Positions 36,636-48,283 of a DNA stretch of 64,000 bases are shown piece by piece (the first letter of the stretch is position 1; each line of letters begins with the position of its first letter). The position numbers and the translations under genes were made by a program. The stretch comes from Calendula officinalis (taxonomy: Eukaryota; Streptophyta; Magnoliopsida; Asterales; Asteraceae): contig OY970822.1 of the NCBI GenBank assembly GCA_963853835.1, positions 20,431,058 through 20,495,057 on the forward strand, given 5' to 3'. The notes under the pieces are model-generated. The model searched no databases. It saw only the letters and a list, made by a program, of their open reading frames with translations, and was not told where the DNA came from.

Positions 36636-39565
36636 ATGCAATTCTCCGGCGCAGTAAGAACACCGTATCCCTCCGTAGCGTTTCTCTCTCACCCACTATC
36701 CGCCGATGTTGCTTCTCTGAAAACGCCACCGCTAACTTGGAATTCAACACACATCTGTCGTAGCTCATTAACCCCAAAAAGACCCTCTTCATTTTCAACC
36801 CCTAAAGCTTCCGTCTCCGGAGACACTTCCAAAATTCAAGTCATTGATTTAATTGATGATGATGACGACGTCGTTCGCCAAGCTCGGGTGTGCTTTTATT
36901 TTCTCTCTACTTTATATAATTCTTTGATTGCTTGGAGAATATTGATTATTATGATTTTCTGATTATTTAAAATTAATATTTGATGGAAACTGGTTGCAAC
37001 AAACAAAAGTAGTTATTCATATAAGAAAAATTGTCGACAAATGACTGATTCTAAGTTAGTAATTTTCCAGAATACTAGTACATTATAGGGAAGTTTTGGG
37101 GAAAATTGTCTTATAAAAAATGAAACTTCAACTTTTGAAAAGAAAATATTAAGTACATATCAGGGAAGATAAGAATTAGAAAGAGATCCAAATATTTTAG
37201 TAATGAGGCTGCCCAATTATTCGACATTGTTCATTAAGGCCGCCAAGCTATTGAAACAACTTTATAAACCACCTAACCTAAGTATGTATTCTTCAATTTA
37301 CTGTTTTCTTCATCATCTGGCCTGCTCTTGTTTCCAAATTTGGTATAAATGAAACTAAATTCATACATAGCCTATAAAGTTGTTTTAATAGTTGGATTGT
37401 TTTAACGAACAATAGTAAATAATTGAGTGACCCATGTATATTATCCCTAAAAAGATATAGAATTTCACTATCGTGCTTTGTCAAATTTGAAAACTTTAGT
37501 CACTTTTTGTGTCAATTTTTCCTTTATATAAACATAAATAATTCGCCTATTTCCGTTAACTAACAATCATTTCATCTACAATGATGACAATCACATAACA
37601 GAGATCCTTTTTTTGCGTTGTGATTATGTTTACCTTGATTTATGATCAAAGTTAGAGTTGTAAATGTTGATATAAATTGTGCTTGTAAAACTTTGTTTGT
37701 GCAAAGAAGTAGAGATCTGCTGATTGGAAGGCAGCAAGGGCTCATTTGGAAAATGGCATTGTTTATCAAGGCAGAGTTGAAGGATCCAATGGTGGCGGTT
37801 TACTCATCCGCTTTTATTCTCTTGTTGGGTTTCTTCCATTCCCACAATTGAGCCCATTACATTGTTGTAAAGGTATGCAACTCTAACTCTTATCTTAATT
37901 AGGATCCATAATCACAATTAACTTGGATGCAGAACCAGACAAGTCCATCCAAGAGATCGCCAAATCCCTAGCTGGTTCTCTCATTTCTGTTAAGGTTATC
38001 CATGCTGAAGAGGAGAAAAGGAAGCTCATATTCTCTGAAAAGGAAGCTGCTTGGTCAAAGTATTCCAGTTCTGTTAAAGTTGGAAATGTTTATCAAGCAA
38101 ACATTGGCTCCGTTGAAGACTACGGTGCCTTCGCCCACTTGAGATTCCCAGATGGTAATAAGTCAACCTTTTCTGGTCAAAGTTTGTAGTTTTAAGGAAT
38201 CCATTTGCAGGTTGTTATCATCTTACTGGACTTGTGCATGTTTCGGAGGTGTCATGGGATTTAGTTCAAGATGTGAGAGATATCTTGACCGAGGGCGATG
38301 ACATTAAGGTCAAAGTCATCGGTGTTGATAGGTAACAATCTTTATATATATGCAGGAAAATTTTGACATTAGAACTATGATCTATCAAATGTTGTAGGAA
38401 CAAATCAAGAATTACTTTGTCGATAAAGCAACTAGAGGAAGATCCATTACTAGAAACTTTGGAGAAAGTTATACCTCAGGTATAATATATCTTTTTTCTT
38501 CATATTTCAACAAATACAAAACCCTTTGTGAACACTTGCAGGATGATTCTGGGTCAGCCGATTATGTTATCGAGCCGCTTCCAGGGCTAGAAACCATTGT
38601 CGAAGAGCTACTACGAGAAGATGGGTATAATATTGATTGACAAATTTCTTAATCTTGAACCATTTGTTGTTTCTAACTTAATGGTTTTTGCTAAATTAGT
38701 ATAATCGATGTGAAAATAACGCGTCAAGGATTCGAGAAGCGTGTGGTATCACAGGATCTACAGCTTTGGTTGTCAAATGTAGGTTGCTAATATTAATTAA
38801 TATGATCAAAAACAAATTTTAATTCTTAATCTTGCACTACCACAGGCGCCACCTAATGGAAATCAGTTCACTCTCCTTGCTCGGGCCGGAAGACAGGTAC
38901 GTCGAATTAAACTTGTTATGTTGTGAACTAACTGATTTTGCACATAAAAAAAGTACTAATTTTAATAATGTGCAGCTACTAAGTTTGACCCAATATACAA
39001 GTAGGGCTGTCAAAACCTGACACGACACGATAAAAATACACGAAACGGAACAAAATTGGGACGAAATTAAAATTTGAATTCGTGTTCGTTTCGTGTAAAA
39101 CAAACACAAAGTCGTATCGTGTTCAGAGAATAACACGAAATTGACATGATAGTTATGATTTTAGGAACATTTAGAAATTTATGTTATATTTTTGTCGTGT
39201 TTGTCAGTACTAAGTAATAAATTTGATATATTTGTTATTTACCCTGTGTTATCGTATTTATTGTTTTTTTATTTGGATCATGATCATGTTAGCAAAATAA
39301 AAAACGAGTTCGTGTTGTTTTCGTGTTGAGAAAAACGTGTTATCTTAAAAACACGAAACGATAGCACGCTTTAACAGGCCTATATACAATTAATAAACAG
39401 CAAGAAGAATATACACATTTGACATTTCTTTATATTCGAAATTGTTTGTAGGCGAAATAACATGTGTAAAATATGATTCAGGTACAGGAAATACAGCTGA
39501 TAACTTCACTGAATCAAGATGGAATAAAAAGTGCATTACAGAGAGTGCTTGAGCGTGTTCCTTGA
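36636..39565 (+). CDS. SRRP1: Chloroplast S1-domain RNA-binding protein (SRRP1 type)
   Basis: This is an S1-fold RNA-binding protein related to ribosomal protein S1, expected in plastids. Nine exons: 36636-36887, 37713-37872, 37933-38154, 38211-38331, 38398-38479, 38542-38624, 38700-38778, 38846-38896, 39482-39565. They total 1134 bases, 377 residues. The start is the ATG at 36636; an in-frame TTG lies upstream but is not a plant start. The Ser/Pro-rich first 60 or so residues look like a transit peptide. A first, degenerate S1 unit is encoded in exon 2 (GRVEG...GFLPFPQLSP). A clear second S1 unit spans about residues 185-260 (VGSVEDYGAF-like core, TGLVHVSEVSW). The C-terminus has LPGLETIVEELL and FEKRVVSQDLQLWLSN blocks typical of this family. 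A MITE lies in the last intron. Confidence 0.9.
39002..39382. mobile_element. hAT-type foldback MITE in the last SRRP1 intron
   Basis: This 381 bp element starts TAGGGCTGTCAAAAC and ends TTTAACAGGCCTA. The flanks tatacaag (38994-39001) and tatacaat (39383-39390) give an 8 bp duplication with one mismatch. The arms repeat acacgaaacg/cgtttcgtg words. It lies between exons 8 and 9 of SRRP1 and accounts for most of the length of that intron. Confidence 0.75.
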
Positions 39566-39712
39566 GTCGAAAGTTATTGGTATACGTGAATTATTACAGT
39601 TTCCTACTTATTGTACAGAAATCACTTTAAACCTGCTGCTGCTGCTGCCTGTAACTATTCTTTTTTGCTTTGCTGATAGCATCAGCTTCCTTATTCTAGA
39701 ACAAACATTTCT

Positions 39713-40564
39713 TCAAACAAAAACCCTAGGAATAGGTTCAAGACTCGGGTGGCCGGATGGCTTGCACTCGATCTCTCGTAGCACCGTTTTGAGGCCAACA
39801 CCGCTAGCATTTGCTTTTGGGTGGATTCCATGGGCTAAACCCTGCATGTATGCTCTGTTCTGTCTTTCCTTCTCGTAAGCAATACCATAACGGCTCTCCA
39901 TCTCTGTAACCAATATAATAGTTAATCCATAAGTATCTGAATCAATAGTAAAAGGAAAGAATACCTTTAGCGAGATAAGGGTATAGTTGGCCGTCACGTG
40001 TTAGAGCCATCATGACCTGCGGTAAACCTAACGGCAGTTCGTCACCTCTATCCACCTGCCAAAAGTGAATCGTCTTCCCGTAAGTTTTGGCCACTTTCTC
40101 CAGATCCTGCCGCTCAACCGGACCAGGAACACCTGGGAGGAAAAGCACGCCGCTCTTCACCTCATACTCGTGGCTATGCCATAACGGTTTCTCCGAATCA
40201 GGCAATGTTAAGAACAGTTCCTCCGTCACTATATATTCTACTCCGATCAACCGAGCGTCAGCGTCTGGCTTGTCGTAGATCAAGCACTGTCTCATTTCAT
40301 CATTCAGATGGCTGCAGTAGTGGTGCGCTTCCACTTGTCGAGTCATGTCATCCGCGTAAAAGTGAAACCTAATTAACAGTAATGATTAACCAATAATGAT
40401 GATCGAATTAAATGAATTTACACTTACGCGCAGAGGTGTTGGTGGATTTTTTTGGTAGGGCCGAACGTCTGGATGGTAGCAGCGGCTGTGTCAACGAGGG
40501 AGGTGCCGATTTTGGTCTTCTCTCCGGGAACGTCAGGCTGAGGTGATGCGTGAACTGGTTCCAT
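39713..40564 (-). CDS. OBAP: Oil-body-associated protein (OBAP, DUF1264)
   Basis: Members of this family sit on seed oil bodies and help keep them stable. Three exons, high to low: 40428-40564, 39965-40368, 39713-39903. They total 732 bases, 243 residues, the usual family length. The start is ATG 40562-40564. The protein has the family hallmarks: a QHLCAFHFYADDMTRQVEAHHYC block near residues 42-62, DARLIGVEYIV, LWHSHEYEVKSG, and KTYGKTIHFWQVDRGD. It is soluble-looking, with no hairpin like that of oleosins. It is convergent with SRRP1, with 147 bases between the two stop codons, so the 3' untranslated regions probably overlap. I cannot decide between the OBAP1 and OBAP2 classes; the C-terminus (HPSLEPIPRVFV) is divergent from those I remember. 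Confidence 0.88.
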
Positions 40565-40781
40565 TTCCGATGTGATTGAATAATATCAGAAGGGTGGGGG
40601 ATCTTGGTTGAGATTGATGTTCTTAAAGCTTCGGGAATGGCTGGTGGTAGTGAAGGTGGACGTAGGTGGCGAAATATGTTCGCCATGTGGCATGGACGTG
40701 TCTTGTATTCCGTAAATGGTAGAAACTAACGTCATCTGTTTTGACTTTTTCTGTTGAATGGAAAATTGTCCTGAGAACGTC

Positions 40782-40789
40782 ACACGTGG
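40782..40789 (-). promoter_or_regulatory. ABRE/G-box-like site upstream of OBAP
   Basis: ACACGTGG on the plus strand (CCACGTGT in gene sense) lies about 220 bases before the OBAP start. It fits the ABA-response/G-box class used by seed genes; function is inferred. Confidence 0.45.
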
Positions 40790-40884
40790 AAAGAGCTTGC
40801 GCATATATATGCTGAAATTGGATCAGTCTATTTTATAACTTTGATTTTGATTTGATTAATCAAAAGGAATTTAAATTTAAGATA

Positions 40885-41159
40885 CTTCATCCGTTGATAT
40901 ACTTTTGTTTTCACGTTTTTTAGGTAAAATATCATAATAAAGATTAAATTGGATAGTTAGTAGGGGAGAGATCCGTTGATTAAAGTAAGGTTAATGATGT
41001 TTAAATGTAAAAGTAAGGATACGTGTGTCATTTCACTATTTAAATGAGATAATTAGTAGATGTGAGACTTATTACTTTTTAGCAAATAAGGTAAATTTTT
41101 AAAGTTTATCACTTATTTTAAAACATCTTTATGTATCACTTATTTTGAAATGGATGAAG
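40885..41159. mobile_element. Stowaway-type MITE, copy 2
   Basis: This 275 bp element starts CTTCATCCGTTGATATAC, ends CTTATTTTGAAATGGATGAAG, and is flanked by TA at 40883-40884 and 41160-41161. The termini are a diverged version of copy 1. The rest of the interval from OBAP to 41796 shows nothing recognisable. Confidence 0.8.
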
Positions 41160-41796
41160 TATAATTGAGGAGATGAATAAAACGAATAAAGCTTGATACT
41201 GCACCTAGGTCGGCCCATCGATCATGTAATAGGTTCAAAACATGCTTCATTGGCCGGTTAAAAGTCTGGTCCTGAAAAACTCTTAATAAAAAACCCTGTT
41301 CTAGGCCCATAAGATATTGTTATATGGTATCTTGGATTTCTGATGTTGCAAATTGGTAGGATAGTTTGTGAGCATCTTTGTCAATTGCATTCTTTAACTG
41401 TTCAATTTTTTATAAGAGTTGTTTTCTTGTTTGTACAAAGTATGTAAGTTTTTTTATTTATAACAAGATCACTTATGTGATAATAGAAATAAGTTTCTAT
41501 CTAACATTTTTTATTCTAGTTTTAATATTTATTAAGTAATGAGATCGCAAATTGAATTGAGTTTAATAGGTTTTAGTTGAAACCCGAATGTATACAGTTA
41601 GTCCATTGCTTTAAGGTTTGGGAGCGTTAGAACACATGTACAATCTTTATTATATTAAATTAGAAACCGAAAATGTTGACAAACAAACTCAATTAACAAT
41701 ACAACGTTAATACAAACACAAGACGTGTAAAACTTGATGATACAAAAACACACAAAACGACATTATTATAGCCATATCTAGGATAGTACCATGCTC

Positions 41797-43223
41797 TTAC
41801 TGGGATTTCCATGAGGACAAGGGTGGGGTGTCCGAGTTCTTGTAACTATGCTTCAAGATTTGTTCAGGCATCCTAGCACCCTTAAATGAAGCCATAGATT
41901 CAAGCTCAGCCATGTCTTGAGGCGTGAGCTTAACCGCAAGGGCTCCAAGATTCTGGTTCAGATTTTGGATCTTGGTTGTACCAGGGATAGGACCTACATC
42001 ATCCCCTTGGTGCAGCACCCAAGCCAGTGCCAGCTGTGATGGGGTGCATCCCTTTGTTTCTGCCATTTCACTCACTCGCTCAAATACACCTTTATTGTGC
42101 TCAAAGTTTTCTCCTTGTAGTCTTGGTAGAATCTACAAAAATAAATAATAAGTCTAGTTACAAACCTATATCCCACATCAACTATCAGCTCCTTAAGGAT
42201 TGATTTGCACACACGATTTCCTGCTCTAGTTACAAACCTATGAACCAAGAATACATTACAGAATTAAAATACAAACCTTTCTAAAGTCGTTATCCGCCAA
42301 ATTGTCCATCAACTTTGGACCTGATGCAAAGAACCCACTCCCAAGTGGAGCAAAAGGAACGATCCCAATTCCTAATTCTCTGAAGAAAAAAAAGGTTAAC
42401 AGATAAGTAACAACGTAACAGTATAAGTATAACTTAATTACGGGTTACCTGCAAGTTGGAATAACCTCCTCTTCTGCATCTCTAGTCCACAAAGACCACT
42501 CCAGTTGTACAGCTGTTATTGGGTGAACAGCGTGTGCTCTTCTGATTGTTTCTGGACCAGCCTCAGATAGACCAATGTACTTTATCTTACCCTCTTCAAC
42601 CAGTTTCTTCAGTTCTCCCATCTGCAAAAAAAACAGAGGAAGATTCTTCTTCACACAATTGCTAATTTCTTGTGCGAAATTACTCAAAATTTATAGTTCA
42701 ATTTGACAGAGATAATGGAAAATAAGGGGGAACGAACAGTGATTTCGATCGGGACGTTTGTATCGATGCGATGAACATAGTAAAGATCGATGTAATCAAC
42801 ATCAAGCCGCTTCAAACTGGCTTCACAACAAGCCCTAACATACTCCGGTTCCCCGTGGACTTCCGCCTTACCCGGACCATCCCCAAATTTCACACCAAAT
42901 TTCGTAGCCAATTGGACATCCTCCCTCTTCACTCCCTTCAGCGCCTGTACCAATAACAAATTCAATCAAACTCACAATCGAATCACATAGATGAGAGTGA
43001 GTCAACTGACCTTGCCGACGAGGATTTCGTTAGTGTGAGGTCCGTAGACGTCGGAGGTGTCGAGGTGAGTGACGCCGGAGTTAATGGCGTGGTGAATGAG
43101 TTTGATCATTTCTTCTTCAGGTTTGGCAGGGCCGTAGCCATGAGACATCCCCATGCATCCTAATCCAATTGCTGAAACTTCTAGCCCTTCCGAGCCAAGC
43201 TTAATTCTCTTTACACTTGACAT
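41797..43223 (-). CDS. Aldo-keto reductase (perakine reductase/AKR13-like)
   Basis: This is an NADPH-dependent reductase with a TIM-barrel fold, of the plant group often labelled auxin-induced or perakine-reductase-like. Five exons, high to low: 43011-43223, 42738-42944, 42449-42621, 42277-42379, 41797-42132. They total 1032 bases, 343 residues, the normal length. Catalytic signatures are present: the Asp/Tyr pair in TSDVYG (about residues 52-57), the Lys in ATKFG, and the His in YYVHRID. Cofactor-end motifs include GLSEAGPETI, PIPGT and the C-terminal LALAWVLHQG. The start is supported by the conserved IKLGSEGLEVSAIGLGCMGM segment directly after Met. The natural substrate cannot be read from sequence. 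Confidence 0.92.
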
Positions 43224-43435
43224 TTTATGCGGATCAAATTTTAAACCCTAGAGAAGATGATATCTGCTATGACAAAAGCTTCAAATTTATATTACACGGA
43301 GAGTTGACGAAATGGAATGAAAACGGTCGTCGTCGATCATAGATAGATTCGTCAATATAGGTGGCCGACGACTGACACGTGTAAATAAACTTTTTAGTTA
43401 GATATACTTTTGTTTTCTTTCTAACCTTCTAGAAA

Positions 43436-43617
43436 GGGAGCTGATTCGTACAAAGCAAATTTTATCCATGCAGAGCAATCTTATATTAAATGACAATAAT
43501 GCCCTTAGTGGAAGGGGTGAAATGGAAAATATGATAAAAGGAAAGTAAGGACATAATTATCATTTGGGATGAAATTGCTATGTATGGATAAAAACTGCTT
43601 TGTACGAATCAGCTCCC
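43436..43617. mobile_element. Small foldback MITE
   Basis: This 182 bp element starts GGGAGCTGATTCGTACAAAGC and ends GCTTTGTACGAATCAGCTCCC, nearly perfect inverted repeats that continue into about 30 bases. The flanks ttctagaaa (43427-43435) and ttctagatt (43618-43626) match at 7 of 9 bases, suggesting a MULE-type duplication. It lies about 210 bases upstream of the aldo-keto reductase start. Confidence 0.7.
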
Positions 43618-43626
43618 TTCTAGATT

Positions 43627-44214
43627 GAAATGAAGCAAAATTTATGGGATTTACTAACCATAGTCATTAGGGTAATGGTTAAGGGTTAGTTAATTAGTTA
43701 GTACAAGTATTGAAGTATAACTATCATGGGTGGTTAGTGATCAGTAATCTTTTGTGTGAATAATTTTTCGCTTAGGATGTCTATGTTACATCATTTGTTT
43801 AAACTTTATTTTCTGAATCACTCGGGGAGTCTTTTGCAAAAAGATGGATCATTTGATAATGAGTAAAGTGATTGCTCCAACCTGTGTGAATTGTTTTTTA
43901 CTTTTTAACACACAACTCCTAAATCTACATCATTTTTGTCCACAACGGAAATTGAACTCGTGAAACGCCCATTTGGTTATTTTATGTAAAAATTGGTTCA
44001 TCAACATTTGATGCATAAAATCAACCTGAGCATATAGATTTCTGCTACATGTCTTTTGATGTAAAAGGATTGTGTTCTATTTGCAAAAGACGTGTACCAA
44101 ATTTCATTTTATCTGCACTCTCTTGGAAATAGGCTGTAACAACTAAACACAAAGATGCATTCTGTCATACAGAATCAAAATACAAATGACGGAACATATG
44201 ATAGCTATGTATGT
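43627..44214. other. Interval between TES and aldo-keto reductase
   Basis: No gene is seen. A short ggtaatggttaaggg stretch near 43670 resembles the end of the MITE at 58806-58987. The right part is presumably the TES 3' untranslated region. Confidence 0.45.
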
Positions 44215-47200
44215 TTACAAATGCAAGAGATCGGATATAAAGTTCCAACCCATCCACGCTCTTTTGTCACACGGATTTACAAAATTGAGTGCAAACATCT
44301 CTTTAGCATGGTCCCCAGATTCACAAAACCCTACAAGTTTTGCAACAATTTCAGCGCTCTCTTTCACATGCCCCATGTTCAAAGGGTCCATCCACAAACG
44401 GTTCACCAGCTGCAGCCTCCTCCTCTGCTTTCCCTCCACCGGGATCTCCCATCTTCTGTACAACATCTCCCTTTCTTCTGCACTTAGTTTCGTGCTCACC
44501 CTTTTCGCCAAATACTCCCTCTCCTGCTTTAAAGCCTTAATACTGTGCAAAATTTCAATTAATTAATTAATTAAACTGTTTTATTAAAAGGAAGAAAATT
44601 AAAGTACAAAATTGAAAATTCACTTACCTTGATGCAACGGACCCTGCTGGCTCATCACCCAAGAGGGCTGGACTTGCGTTCCCAAGCTCGGATAGGTGCT
44701 GCTCTAGCCATGTTAACCTTCTAAGCTCCACTTGCACATATATATCATCAGCAGGCTCTCCTCTGAATAACAGAAAGAACTGTGTCCTGTGTATCATCGA
44801 CACGTGGCACAAATGCCACAACATTATTATTTGCTTCCGTTGATCCTCAAACACAAGCTGACGTGGCATTTCTTCCTCTTCCTGCTCCTCTTCACTCCCT
44901 CCATCATTTACTTCCTCTAGCTCCAAAACCTGGCAGACTAGAAGCTGTTTTTGGTATTGCAGCTTTGCCACACGTTCTTTCAGTTGAGTAACATAAGCTT
45001 TAATACTTGCAATGTTATCCTCAGCTGCTGTTTTGAACATCATTTGGATCTTTTTGGCACTCGGTTGCTTTGAAGGGGTAACTTTATCAGTCTTCTTTTG
45101 AGGAGTGTGCCTTTCACCAGCTGATAACACATCAGGATCCCTGTTCTCAACATCAAGTACGTTTGAGGAAGATGGTGTACATGGTGAGCGTATAAAATTT
45201 GTGTTATTTTTCAACGTAAAATTAGGAATAATTTTCTTCTTCTTCAATGGAGTCCTTGAATCACCCTCCTCGCCACTGTTGGAAACTAATCTGTCCAATG
45301 ATTTTTGCACATTTTCAAGCTTTTCTTCAAGTGATGCAATGGTATTTTCTTCACATTTCAACCGCCCTATCTCTTCCTTGAGGCTCACACTACTTGCCTT
45401 ACTTTTAACTGGAATATTTTCAGGAACAGAATCATTAATTGCTTGCATATCCTTAATATCAGACAGCAGTTTTGCAATGGTGTCCTGATCTGCTAATCTG
45501 TGACTAGAAACCTCCTTTTGAAGTAATTCTAGGGCACAATTTGCTTCATCGCCTAACTGCCTCTGCCTCATCTCAAGTTTTCTTATTTCATGCACCAGCA
45601 TGCACGGGTCAATATTAATAGACTGTCTCAAAGATCTCTGTGTCTTTCTTTCAGATACATCCTCACTACCAAAAGTCAAACATTTGACTACTTGCCCACG
45701 ATCCTTGTGTAATTTTGTTGCTAATTCAAGTTGTGATTGTGCAAAGTCCCTCTCACGCTTTAGCTCATTCATTTCTCTCTCCATCTGCATCACAATTTTG
45801 TGCATTAAAACTGATTCTCAAACAATTAGAATTGAAAATAGAGGGTCAAAGTCAAACCTGCTGAATTTTGTGCTCTTTCTCCAGCAGCAGAGACTTTAAA
45901 CTTTTGGAGGACGAACCTGGCTCTGGACTTAGCAATTCTGCTTTAAGTCTGTTGACTTCCTTCTGCAAATGTTTGACCAACTGCTTGTCAGCAACAACCA
46001 TATTTACTTGAGCATTATTTGTAACTTCCCTTGCACTAGTTGCAAAAGCCAGGGTGTTGCGTGATTGGTCCACGTGGCTTAAAGCAGGGCTCATAGTGCA
46101 TATTATTGCAGTGCGTGCATTCCCACCAAGTGAAGACTGCAATATTCTTGTCAGTTTTGAATCTCTGTAAGGTATATGACCAATTTTCTTCCCACCACTT
46201 AATTTCCTAATCACAGTTGTTAAAGTAAGCAGGCTTCTGTTTATGTGGCTGCCTTCCTTTAACCTAGCTCCATCTGCATTTGCACGCTCACTGCCAGCTA
46301 GATCCACAAGACTCAAACTTGCTAACAGAGATCTTACACATCCTGATTCCTCACCAACACTGCTCTCAATAGTCTGATTAAACAATGTCTTAAGTTAACT
46401 TAATGAAAAAGATAAGATTTAAACATGTAAAAAAAGTAATAAAGGATAAAATACGCATAAACATTAAGAAAGATTACCAGTTTGATTATCTGGTGTGATC
46501 TTGAGCTTCGATCATTCATACAAGTTTCACCCACCTGCCTTTGAGCTGCATGCAGAACCAAGTGTAATAAATTCTTAAGCTAAGAATAAGAAGCAGAGAG
46601 GAAAATGAATTCATTCATGATGTAGTTATAAACGTTAATTACCTTCACAAGTAGCAATTAAGGACCTAAGATGCTGACCATCTTTGACTACCTCTTCAGT
46701 CAGCTTCTCCACAATTGTGCCTTTCTGGATTCAAACAAAATACAACACTGTAAGGTAATTAAAAGGTATGCGAACATTGTTATCTCTTAAGTAATGAGTT
46801 TAGGATATTAACCTCAGGATCATCCAAGAGACGAAGGGCACCAGAATCACGGTTCAAGAGGTCTACCACTGTCTCATTATAGATTTCAAGAGCAGAAAGC
46901 TTCAACACAAATTTACTCTCCACTTCCTGTAATTTAACCTCACATTAATCACACAATTAAGAGTTAATATACATGTTTTGAAGGTGAAAATGAAAGAATT
47001 GCTTAGTTACTTTGTGAATATGGGCATAAATGTCATTGATAACATTCTCTGTTATTCCCCTCATAGTGTAAGTCTTACCACTGCTAGTCTGACCGTATGC
47101 AAAGATTGTAGCTGTGATATTTATAAAAGAGACAAGGAAATCAAATTATTATGTGTCATAAACCTTCTTTAAGACTGATTACAGAAGAAGATTAAATACC

Positions 47201-47638
47201 GTTAATCCCTTTGATAGCAGAGAGGGCAACATCTCTGGCCCCTTGTTCATAGATGCTCCGATTTGGACAAGATTGGTCAAATACTTTATCTGCAACCCGT
47301 ACCAAATCATAATCATATCATAATAAGTACAAAAAACATGAAGGACGAGATTGATTTCAGAATTAGGTCAGGTACGAACCAAAAGTGTAAGTTCCATTAT
47401 GGCGGTCGCGATTTAGGTTTCTGGAAACAACGGTATTATCATCAGGGCAATCCCAAGCAATAAGATCATAGGCAGCAAGCTCTCTAGGAGTCAGTGGCCT
47501 GATCCTAACGGTCACAAGGATCTTCTCCTCAGCAATTCCATTTCCATTTCCATTTCCACTTCTTGGGGTTTTTGTTGACGAAGAAGGTGTCCTTCGAAGG
47601 ATTTTTGTTGCTGGCGTCACTGGCGCACTCACGCTCAT
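44215..47638 (-). CDS. TES: Cytokinetic kinesin-7, TETRASPORE/NACK2 type
   Basis: NACK kinesins bind and activate a MAPKKK at the phragmoplast equator; TES/NACK2 is known mainly for male meiotic cytokinesis. Nine exons, high to low: 47380-47638, 47200-47289, 47011-47111, 46813-46926, 46643-46724, 46478-46545, 45858-46373, 44628-45784, 44215-44542. They total 2715 bases, 904 residues. The motor is about residues 38-362, with P-loop GQTSSGKT near 123-130, switch I SSRSHQ and switch II DLAGSE. Coiled coils and the NACK C-terminal domain follow, including KERVAKLQYQKQLLVCQVLE (the MAPKKK-binding type region) and LTWLEQHLSELGNASPALLG. Motor-side words (IAWDCPDD, SALEIYNETVVDLLNRD) match TES better than HINKEL. 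Three residues are missing just after switch II (46273-46284). Confidence 0.93.
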
Positions 47639-48283
47639 CTTCGTATTCGTATCAACTCAACTATAGTGAATTAAGAATCGAGTAACTGTAAACTAACAAC
47701 CAACAATAATAGATTGGAGTGTTACAGAATCCAGATTGCTATCGGAGAAAAGGAAAAATCAAGAATCAATCTGTTAGTTGTTGGATAGATTGGATTTGAT
47801 GAATGCTCTAATTTGGGAATTTTTGCCCCAAATCCAAGATCGATCAACTGATTGGATTGTATCGGGGGTTTGTTTCGGTTTTGCTTGCGTTTATTAATTA
47901 ATTAATAAGTGAATATTAATATAAAAATTAAAATAGTAACGGCTATTCGCTCTTGAATTTCAATTTGAATGTTTGCGCTCCTGGTAAAAACAATTTCCAT
48001 CACTATGAATATTCGAGAATCACTATTGTTTACTTTTTTTTACCTTTCTTCAAAGCACATGTAATAGTTCTTATCTATGCCAAGTTAATTCATTTTTGCC
48101 AAACTAAAAGGTTCATGGTTTTTTTTTTTTTTTTTAAATCTAACCATCAACCCAACTCTAGGTTGATCCTATCAGGTTGTGTGGCTACATTTTAATGTTT
48201 TGATTTGATTAGATAATCTACAACTGAATAATTCAATATAAGAGGTTTCATTTTAATATATTTGGTGATCTTTTAGTATTTTA
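47639..48283. other. TES upstream region
   Basis: This is the promoter side of TES. It includes a short alternating aattaatt run near 47892-47905, a poly-T run at about 48118-48136 and the MSA-like site described separately. No gene is seen. Confidence 0.5.
47937..47945 (+). promoter_or_regulatory. MSA-like element upstream of TES
   Basis: TAACGGCTA matches the inner nine positions (YAACGGYYA) of the MSA consensus, with mismatches in the two outer 5' positions. It lies about 300 bases before the TES start and on the opposite strand; such elements can act in either orientation. KIN-12 has a full match with the same AACGGCTA core. Confidence 0.4.

Noticed and set aside
44155..44566. Plus-strand open frames over the end of TES
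   Set aside because: They are antisense shadows of the NACK C-terminal exon, which matches the family.
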